The position numbers and the translations under genes are program-made. The notes beneath the pieces are model-generated. The model was given only the letters and a program-made list of their open reading frames with translations, searched no databases and was not told the DNA's origin. A DNA stretch of 64,000 bases, taken from Leifsonia sp. SCN 70-46. GTDB taxonomy: Bacteria > Actinomycetota > Actinomycetes > Actinomycetales > Microbacteriaceae. Shown here piece by piece: positions 26,671-32,799 of the stretch. Position 1 is the stretch's first letter, and each line of letters opens with the position of its first letter. The stretch covers positions 747,559-811,558 of the forward strand of contig MEFY01000002.1 of assembly GCA_001725325.1 (NCBI GenBank), read 5' to 3'.

Positions 26671-26693
26671 GCACACGGGCGCCGGGCGGGGCC

Positions 26694-26713
26694 TTAACCC
26701 GCTCCTTAACCCG
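26694..26713 (+). promoter_or_regulatory. Tandem TTAACCCG element, copy 2
   Basis: TTAACCCG at 26694-26701 and 26706-26713, 12 bp start to start. The second box begins 63 bp before the TAACGT box at 26769. It is very similar to copy 1 and to the copies at 32625 and 38479. Confidence 0.72.
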
Positions 26714-26735
26714 CACACCTATGCCCCCTTTCGGG

Positions 26736-26774
26736 TGTCCCACTGTCGAGGGACATCCGGTGTACCCCTAACGT
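26736..26774 (+). promoter_or_regulatory. Hairpin and -10 box of the carrier-protein operon
   Basis: TGTCCC (26736-26741) pairs with GGGACA (26750-26755); TAACGT follows at 26769-26774 inside the 15-mer ACCCCTAACGTGATC shared with copy 1. The leader to the first ATG is about 105 bases and has a further GCCGTC/GACGGC stem (26814-26833). Confidence 0.5.
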
Positions 26775-26887
26775 GATCTACGAGCTACCCACTCACCACC
26801 CGAAATCCCGCCCGCCGTCTCCCCCCGGACGGCACGCACACGGCCACCCACCGCGCGCGGACGGCGTACCCGAAGGAACCCGCCCCC

Positions 26888-27334
26888 ATGCACAGCACCC
26901 GAGCTGGCACCACGATGACGCACCCCGGTGTGCTCATCGGCTGCGACATCCACCCCGTGTTCAATGTCGTCGAGAGCATCGACATCTTCGGCGAGCGCTA
27001 CCTCGAGCGGGTCTTCACGCCCGCCGAGCGCGCGGCCTGCGGTCAGGCGCCCGAACGCCTCGCCGCGCGCTACGCCGCCAAGGAGTCGGTGCTCAAGCTC
27101 CTGAAGGTGCCGGCCGACGTCGCTGTGCCCTGGACGGACATCGAGGTGGGCGCCGACCCGAACGGCGCCCCCTCGGTCATCCTGCACGGCGAGGCCGCGC
27201 GCATCGCCGCCGAGCTGGGCGTCACGCTCATCGAGCTCACGCTGAGCCACGACGGGGGCATGGCCATGGCCGTCGCCGCCGCACTGTGCTCGTCGGAGAC
27301 GTCCGGCACGCAGCACGAGGCCGTCGCGGCATGA
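26888..27334 (+). CDS. Holo-ACP synthase-like 4'-phosphopantetheinyl transferase
   Basis: 148 residues with the AcpS pattern: GCDIH with the metal Asp20, FTPAERAAC, RYAAKESVLKLL with the catalytic Glu66, and near the end LTLSHDGGMAMAVAAA in place of SISHxxxxAxA. It would transfer phosphopantetheine from CoA to Ser37 of the carrier protein encoded next. GAAGGA at 26872-26877 is the ribosome site. Its stop overlaps the ACP start by four bases. The window does not show the housekeeping acpS, so this is probably a pathway-specific copy. Confidence 0.85.
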   Translation: MHSTRAGTTMTHPGVLIGCDIHPVFNVVESIDIFGERYLERVFTPAERAACGQAPERLAARYAAKESVLKLLKVPADVAVPWTDIEVGADPNGAPSVILHGEAARIAAELGVTLIELTLSHDGGMAMAVAAALCSSETSGTQHEAVAA

Positions 27335-27582
27335 GCGTCGGCGACACCGTCGTGCGCGTCCTCGACGCCCACGCCAAGCTCACCTCGCCCGCCGGCGCCC
27401 TCGCCCGCGATGCGGACCTCTACGCCGCGGGCATGACGTCGCACGCGAGCGTCAACGTCATGCTCGCCATCGAGGATGCCTTCGACGTCGAGTTCCCCGA
27501 CGAGCTCCTCACCAAGTCAACGTTCTGCTCCATCGGCGCAATCTGCAGCGCCGTCGAAGGTCTGCTGGAGGCCGCAGCATGA
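27331..27582 (+). CDS. Acyl/aminoacyl carrier protein
   Basis: 83 residues with the four-helix ACP layout. The prosthetic-group serine is Ser37 in YAAGMTSHASV, where ordinary ACPs have DSL; the following VNVMLAIEDAFDVEFPDELL matches helix II and III. The TS instead of DS is seen in carrier proteins paired with amino acid:[carrier protein] ligases. It sits between the phosphopantetheinyl transferase and the dehydrogenase with four-base overlaps on both sides. It is the expected acceptor of the ligase encoded two genes downstream. Confidence 0.88.
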   Translation: MSVGDTVVRVLDAHAKLTSPAGALARDADLYAAGMTSHASVNVMLAIEDAFDVEFPDELLTKSTFCSIGAICSAVEGLLEAAA

Positions 27583-28757
27583 GAATGCCCACCGCTATCG
27601 CCATCACGCGGGATGCCCGCCCGCTCGCCGAGCGCGTGGCCTGGGTCGCCGACATCGCGGCCCGCTACGCGGGCGAGGTGGATGCCGCCGCGCGCTTCCC
27701 CGCCGAGGCCGTGGACGCCATGCGCACAGCGGGACTGCTCGGCGCGAGCCTGCCCGTCGCCTTCGGCGGCGAGGGCCTCACCCTCTCCGAGCTGGGCGAC
27801 ATCGCCTCGAAGCTCGGCGCCGCGTGCTCGTCGACGGGCATGGTCTTCGCCATGCACCACAGCCAGGTGCTGAGCCTGTCGCGCCACGTGGGCGGCTCCG
27901 CCTCGCTCACGATCCTCGCGGGCCGCATCGCGAGCGAGCAGCTGCTGCTCGCCTCCGCGACCACGGAGCTCGGCATCGGCGGCGACGTGCGCTCGAGCTT
28001 CTGCCACATCGCGCCGGAGGGGGCGAAGGTGCGCCTCATCAAGAACGCCCCCGTCATCTCGTACGGCTCGGAGGCCGACATCATCCTCGTCACCGCCCGC
28101 CGCACCGCCGAGAGCGCGCCGAGCGACCAGGTGCTCGTCGTGTGCGACGCCGCGGACATCGAGCTCGAGGCGACGAGCGGCTGGGACACGCTGGGCCTGC
28201 GCGGCACGTCGAGCATGGGCTACAAGCTCAACGCGCTCGTGCCCGCCGACCGCGTCATCCCGGCTCCGTACGACGTCATCTCGACCGAGTCGATGCTGCC
28301 CGTGTGCCACGTGCTGTGGGCGTCGGTGTGGCTCGGCATGGCCCGCGCCCTCGTCGAGACGAGCCGCCAGTACGTGCGCGCCGCGGCACGCCGCTCGATC
28401 GGCAGCGTTCCGCCCGGCGCCACGAAGCTCGTCGACCTCATCGCCGAGCTCGAGCGCTTCGAGGGGCTCGTGGCGGGACTCGCCGCGCGCACGGACGCGA
28501 TCTTCGACGACCGCGATGCGCTCGGGGCCATCGGCTACCAGGTGAGCATCAACAACCTCAAGGTCACGGCCTCGGAGCTCGTCGCGCAGGTCGCCGTGGC
28601 GGCCCTCGCCATCACGGGCATCTCCGGGTACCGCAACGACGGCAAGCACTCCGTGGCGCGCATCTTCCGCGACGCCCAGGGCGCCGCCCTCATGGTCCAC
28701 AACGATCGCATCATCGCCAACACGGCCAGGCTCATCCTGGTCCAGAAGGGTTCGTGA
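27579..28757 (+). CDS. Acyl-CoA dehydrogenase-like flavoprotein
   Basis: 392 residues with the ACAD fold: an N-terminal helical domain (about 1-120, with LGASLPVAFGGEGLTLSE), the middle beta domain (about 120-235, with ATTELGIGGDVRSS and GWDTLGLRGTSSMGYKL) and the C-terminal helical bundle. The FAD-contacting segments are recognisable. In a carrier-protein context such enzymes can oxidise the bound acyl or aminoacyl group; prolyl-carrier dehydrogenases of pyrrole pathways are the known example. Here I infer oxidation of the substrate on the ACP. The ATG overlaps the ACP stop by four bases. Confidence 0.82.
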   Translation: MRMPTAIAITRDARPLAERVAWVADIAARYAGEVDAAARFPAEAVDAMRTAGLLGASLPVAFGGEGLTLSELGDIASKLGAACSSTGMVFAMHHSQVLSLSRHVGGSASLTILAGRIASEQLLLASATTELGIGGDVRSSFCHIAPEGAKVRLIKNAPVISYGSEADIILVTARRTAESAPSDQVLVVCDAADIELEATSGWDTLGLRGTSSMGYKLNALVPADRVIPAPYDVISTESMLPVCHVLWASVWLGMARALVETSRQYVRAAARRSIGSVPPGATKLVDLIAELERFEGLVAGLAARTDAIFDDRDALGAIGYQVSINNLKVTASELVAQVAVAALAITGISGYRNDGKHSVARIFRDAQGAALMVHNDRIIANTARLILVQKGS

Positions 28758-28758
28758 C

Positions 28759-29694
28759 ATGACCGACGTACTCGCCCCCACCAAGCTCGAGGAGGCGCGC
28801 CTCGCGTTCCGCGACGAGCTCCTGGCCTCCGGCCTCCTCATCGGCACGAGCGTGCCCGGCATCTACGGCCGCTCGGGCGACTTCGAGCGCGTCATCGCGG
28901 GGCTCGACCGGCTGCTGGGGGAGACGTTCGCGCCCCTGCAGGCGTCGGTGCTGCGCTTCCCGCCCGTCTACCCGCGCGCCGACTTCGAGCGCACGGACTA
29001 CATCGCGTCGTTCCCCGACCTGAGCGGCATCGTCTCGAGCTTCGAGCACGGAGACCGCGAGCACCGCGAGCTGCTCGCGGCGCGCGAGGAGGGCAAGCCG
29101 TGGGACGGCTGGCTGTCGCCCGCCGACGTCGTGCTCACGAACGCCATCTGCCACCCGCTGTACGCGACGCTCGAGGGCACGCTCCCGCGGGACGGGGGCG
29201 TCTACGACCTCTCCGGCTACGGCTTCCGCCACGAGCCGTCGTACGACCCCATGCGCCTGCAGTCGTTCCGCATGCGCGAGTTCGTCTACGTGGGAACGCC
29301 CGACGGCGCCCAGGCCTACCGCGACGCGTGGCTCGACACCTCCGTCGACCTGCTCGCGTCGCTCGGCCTCGCCGTGAGCGCCGTGCCCGCCAACGACCCG
29401 TTCTTCGGCCGCGCGGGCAAGATGCTCGTGAGCGCGCAGCTGCGGGAGAACCTCAAGGTCGAGATCATCGTCCCGCTCTACGGCGACCTGCACGAGGGCA
29501 CGGCCATCGCGTCGGCGAACTGCCAGCGCGACCACCTCACCCACGCGTTCGACATCCGCACGGCCGACGGCGAGATCGCGCACGGCGCGTGCGTCGCGTT
29601 CGGCATGGAGCGCACCGTGCTCGCGCTCGTGCGCACGCACGGCACCGACCTGGACCAGTGGCCCGTGGACGTGCGCGCGCTGCTCGCCCTCTAG
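28759..29694 (+). CDS. Amino acid:[carrier protein] ligase (class II aaRS-like)
   Basis: 311 residues. This is a seryl-tRNA-synthetase-like catalytic core without a tRNA-binding arm. Motif 2 reads GYGFRHEPSYDPMRLQSFRMREFVYVG and motif 3 AHGACVAFGMERTVLAL. Cys131, Glu174 and Cys278 fit the three zinc ligands of the Bradyrhizobium enzymes (from memory Cys131, Glu176 and Cys279) that bind the amino group of the substrate. Such proteins activate glycine or alanine with ATP and load it on the phosphopantetheine of a dedicated carrier, not on tRNA. The neighbouring ACP and its transferase complete that system. It starts one base after the dehydrogenase stop. Confidence 0.88.
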   Translation: MTDVLAPTKLEEARLAFRDELLASGLLIGTSVPGIYGRSGDFERVIAGLDRLLGETFAPLQASVLRFPPVYPRADFERTDYIASFPDLSGIVSSFEHGDREHRELLAAREEGKPWDGWLSPADVVLTNAICHPLYATLEGTLPRDGGVYDLSGYGFRHEPSYDPMRLQSFRMREFVYVGTPDGAQAYRDAWLDTSVDLLASLGLAVSAVPANDPFFGRAGKMLVSAQLRENLKVEIIVPLYGDLHEGTAIASANCQRDHLTHAFDIRTADGEIAHGACVAFGMERTVLALVRTHGTDLDQWPVDVRALLAL

Positions 29695-29698
29695 TCCC

Positions 29699-31378
29699 AT
29701 GATGATCGACACCTGGTTCGGCGACCCCGAGTCGCCCAACCTCGGGTTCCTGCACCTGCCCGAGGGCCGCGCGGCCGTGGGCGGCGTGGTCATCTGCGCG
29801 CCCCTCGGCTACGACCACGTGCTCGGCTACCGCGCCCTGCGCTTCGTCGGTCAGGAGCTCGCCGCCCGCGGCATCGCGGCGCTCCGGTTCGACTACGTGG
29901 GCGAGGGCGACGCGACGGGCCTGAGCGGCTCCGCGCACGCACCGGAGCTGTGGATGTCGAGCATCGCCCGCGCCGCCGACTACCTGCGGGCATCCGGCAT
30001 CGAGGATGTCGCGCTCCTGAGCCTCGGCGCCGGCGCCCTGCTCGCGAACCGGGCGGCGCTCACCGTCGACGCGACCGCGCTCGTGCTGTGGGACCCCGAG
30101 CTCTCCGGTCGCCGCTTCCTGCGCCGCCAGCGCTCCCTCTTCGAGCTCACGGTGGGAGACCAGCCGGGTGGGAGCGACCCCTCCGCCCTGCTGTCGCTCA
30201 CGCTGCATCCCGAGGCCGCAGCCTGGCTCACGGCGCGCGAGGTCACCGCCGAGACGCTGCCCGTGGGCGTGGACACCCTCATCGTCGGCCGCCGCGCGAA
30301 CGACGAGAACCCCGGCACCCTCCGGCTCACGAGCAAGCTCCCGCCGCGCGTCGAGTACCGCTCGGTCACGGGGCAGGAGGAGCTGCTCGAGGCTCCGAGC
30401 TCGCTCGCCGTGCTCCCCGAGGACACCATCGCGGGCATGGCCGACTGGCTCCGCGACCGCTTCCGGGCGGAGCCCGCACCCGTCGACCCGACGGTCACCG
30501 ACCGCGCGGTCGTGGGTGCCGCCCCGGATGGCACGCCGGTGGTCGAGCGCCTGCTGCGCGTGGGCCCCGACGCCCTCTTCGTCATCGAGACCACGCGCGA
30601 CGACGGCGCCGACGCCGGCGCGGTCGTGCTCCAGCCCGGCGCGGCCGAGCACCGCGTGGGACCCGGGCGGTTCCAGGTGCTCGCCGCGCGCGAGCTCGCC
30701 GCCCGCGGCTACCGCGCCATCCGCTTCGACCGCCGCGTCACGGGCGACACGACCGAGGTGCGCCCGGGCGAGCCGTCGCTCATCTTCGCCGAGGAGTGGG
30801 TCGACGACACCGACCGCCTCGTCGCCGAGCTCGGCATCACCGAGGAGGTCGCCCACGCGGGCCTGTGCGCGGGCGGCTGGGTCGCGGCCCGCATGGCCGA
30901 GCGCCGCACCGCCCGCCTCGCCGTGCTGTTCAGCCCCAACTACTTCAAGACGGCGCCCCTGCGCGCGGGGGAGTACTCGGTGCTCACCCAGTCGGAGCGC
31001 GACGGCACCCGCAGGTTCATCGGCCTCAAGCGCGCGCTGCGCGGCAGGCTCCCGGGATGGGCCTGGCCCCTCCTGAGCCGCCTGCAGCTGTTCCACGACC
31101 CGGGCGTGCTGCTCGAGGCATCCTCGCGCCGCAAGGACTCGACCGTGGCGCTGCTGCTCACGCCCGAGGACCGCGAGAACTTCGAGGCGCACCGCGGCCC
31201 CGCCGCCGTCGCGCGCCTGCAGGGCAGGGGTGCGGACATCCGCGTCACCAACTACCCGTTCGGCGACCACTCGCTCTTCGGCGAGGATGTGCGCGCGGCG
31301 ATGCTCACCGACCTGCTCGCGCTCGTCGACGAGACGCTGCCCCGCGAGGCCGCGCTCCCGGCGGAGTCACGGGTATGA
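29699..31378 (+). CDS. Tandem alpha/beta hydrolase protein
   Basis: 559 residues with two hydrolase-like units. The first (about 1-255) has AALRFDYVGEGDATG and LLSLGAGALL at the nucleophile elbow but no clear catalytic His, so it may be inactive. The second (about 270-559) has AIRFDRRVTGDTTE, the elbow AGLCAGGW with Cys390 as nucleophile, and GDHSLFGED with a probable catalytic His near the end. The Cys elbow recalls dienelactone hydrolases. Similar hydrolases accompany exosortase polysaccharide loci. I infer release or transfer of the group bound to the ACP. The stop overlaps the flippase start. Confidence 0.72.
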   Translation: MMIDTWFGDPESPNLGFLHLPEGRAAVGGVVICAPLGYDHVLGYRALRFVGQELAARGIAALRFDYVGEGDATGLSGSAHAPELWMSSIARAADYLRASGIEDVALLSLGAGALLANRAALTVDATALVLWDPELSGRRFLRRQRSLFELTVGDQPGGSDPSALLSLTLHPEAAAWLTAREVTAETLPVGVDTLIVGRRANDENPGTLRLTSKLPPRVEYRSVTGQEELLEAPSSLAVLPEDTIAGMADWLRDRFRAEPAPVDPTVTDRAVVGAAPDGTPVVERLLRVGPDALFVIETTRDDGADAGAVVLQPGAAEHRVGPGRFQVLAARELAARGYRAIRFDRRVTGDTTEVRPGEPSLIFAEEWVDDTDRLVAELGITEEVAHAGLCAGGWVAARMAERRTARLAVLFSPNYFKTAPLRAGEYSVLTQSERDGTRRFIGLKRALRGRLPGWAWPLLSRLQLFHDPGVLLEASSRRKDSTVALLLTPEDRENFEAHRGPAAVARLQGRGADIRVTNYPFGDHSLFGEDVRAAMLTDLLALVDETLPREAALPAESRV

Positions 31379-32628
31379 GGCGCGCACGCCACCTGGGCCT
31401 GTTCGTCGCGTCGGTGGCGCTCAACGGCATCATCAGCCTCATCACGATCCCCATCGTCATCTCGGTGACGGGGGCGGACCCGTGGGCCTCGATGGCCACG
31501 GGCCAGTCGATCGGCAACTCGATAGGCGTGCTCGTGGCGTTCGGCTGGGGCCTCACGGGCCCCGCGACCATCGCGATGGCGGCCGTCGGCCGGCGGCCGG
31601 GGCTCTTCCTCGACTCGCTCTTCGCGCGCGCCGTGCTGCTCGTGCCCGCGATCGTCGTGCAGGCCGTCGTGACCATCGCGATCGTGCCGCACGCCAAGTT
31701 CGTCGCGTTCGTCGCGGGCCTCGCGATGACCCTCGCGGGCGTCTCGGCCAACTGGTACTTCTCGGGGGAGAGCCGCCCCGGCCGCTTCCTGCTGCTCGAC
31801 ACCGTGCCGCGCGTGCTCGGCACCGTCACGGGGCTGCTCCTCGTCGTGCTCACCGATGAGCTGCTGTTCTTCGCTCTCGCCCAGCTCGCCGGATCGCTCC
31901 TCGCGCTCGCCGTCTCGTGCCGCGTCATCTTCCGCGGCCAGCAGCTCGACTTCCGGGAGGCCGCGCGCTGGCGGAACATCGTCGCGCGCCTCGGTGAGCA
32001 GCGCCACGGCATCGTCGCGACGGGCCTCTACGCGGGCCTCACCCCCGCGATCCTCGGCATCGTCGCGGTCACGGCGCCCGTCGCACTCCCGCTCTTCGTG
32101 CTCGCCGACCGCCTCTCGAAGTTCGTCGGGATGGCGGCGTCGCCCCTCATCCAGGTCTTCCAGGGCTGGGTGCCGGCGGCGCGCGGCGCCGAGCTGCGGC
32201 GCCGGCTGCGCGTCTCCGGCCGCATCACGCTCGCCCTCGGACTGCTCGCGGGCGCCGCCTACGCCGCGCTGCTGCCGCTGTTCAGCGACCTGCTCACACA
32301 CGGCCAGGTCGCCGTCGACACGTCGTCCGCCATCGCGTTCGGCATCGTCGCCTCGTCGTGGGTGCTCTCGCCCTACCTGACCAACGTGGCGCTCATGGCC
32401 GTCGGACGTCTGCGGGCTATCGCCGTGAGCGCCGCCGTGAGCGCGCCCTTCACGCTCGTGCTGCTCGCGACGGTCGAGGTGCTCGGCCTCGACGTGCTCG
32501 CCCCGTGGACGGTCGTGCTCGGCAACACGATCGGCATGGCGTGGCTCGCCATCGCCCTGTGGCAGGAGGTCGCCCGCATCGACGACCCCGTGCTCGACCC
32601 GCAGCCCGTGCTCGAGGCGGTGCCTTAA
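31375..32628 (+). CDS. Wzx-like polysaccharide flippase (MOP superfamily)
   Basis: 417 residues with about twelve hydrophobic helices and the pattern of oligosaccharide flippases. The N-terminus MRRARHLGLFVASVALNGIISLITIPIVI is typical; the second half has FVLADRLSKFVGMAASPLIQVFQGW, comparable to the YxxAxrl...xP motif of Wzx. It would move the lipid-linked repeat unit across the membrane. The ATG overlaps the hydrolase stop by four bases. It is the last gene of the carrier-protein operon. The stop codon lies inside the first box of tandem element copy 3. Confidence 0.83.
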   Translation: MRRARHLGLFVASVALNGIISLITIPIVISVTGADPWASMATGQSIGNSIGVLVAFGWGLTGPATIAMAAVGRRPGLFLDSLFARAVLLVPAIVVQAVVTIAIVPHAKFVAFVAGLAMTLAGVSANWYFSGESRPGRFLLLDTVPRVLGTVTGLLLVVLTDELLFFALAQLAGSLLALAVSCRVIFRGQQLDFREAARWRNIVARLGEQRHGIVATGLYAGLTPAILGIVAVTAPVALPLFVLADRLSKFVGMAASPLIQVFQGWVPAARGAELRRRLRVSGRITLALGLLAGAAYAALLPLFSDLLTHGQVAVDTSSAIAFGIVASSWVLSPYLTNVALMAVGRLRAIAVSAAVSAPFTLVLLATVEVLGLDVLAPWTVVLGNTIGMAWLAIALWQEVARIDDPVLDPQPVLEAVP

Positions 32629-32644
32629 CCCCCGCCTTAACCCC
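32625..32644 (+). promoter_or_regulatory. Tandem TTAACCC element, copy 3
   Basis: TTAACCCC at 32625-32632 and 32637-32644, 12 bp start to start. The second box begins 64 bp before TAGTTT (32701). The final G of the consensus is C in both boxes. Confidence 0.65.
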
Positions 32645-32684
32645 CCAACCGCCCCCGCCGCTTGCCCGCCCGGAGGTGGACGGG

Positions 32685-32706
32685 GGACAACCCGTGTCCG
32701 TAGTTT
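32685..32706 (+). promoter_or_regulatory. Hairpin and -10 box of the chain-length gene
   Basis: GGACA (32685-32689) pairs with TGTCC (32695-32699); TAGTTT follows at 32701-32706. The layout copies that of the two other glycan promoters. The leader of about 85 bases has a CCAGGCC/GGCCTGG stem at 32744-32765. Confidence 0.45.
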
Positions 32707-32799
32707 GGACGACGAGGATCCGTGTACCCGCGCGCGAGCCTCGCCAGGCCTTACCCGCGGCCTGGGACTGAACCCGAAACCCCCGGAGCCATCCCCCCA

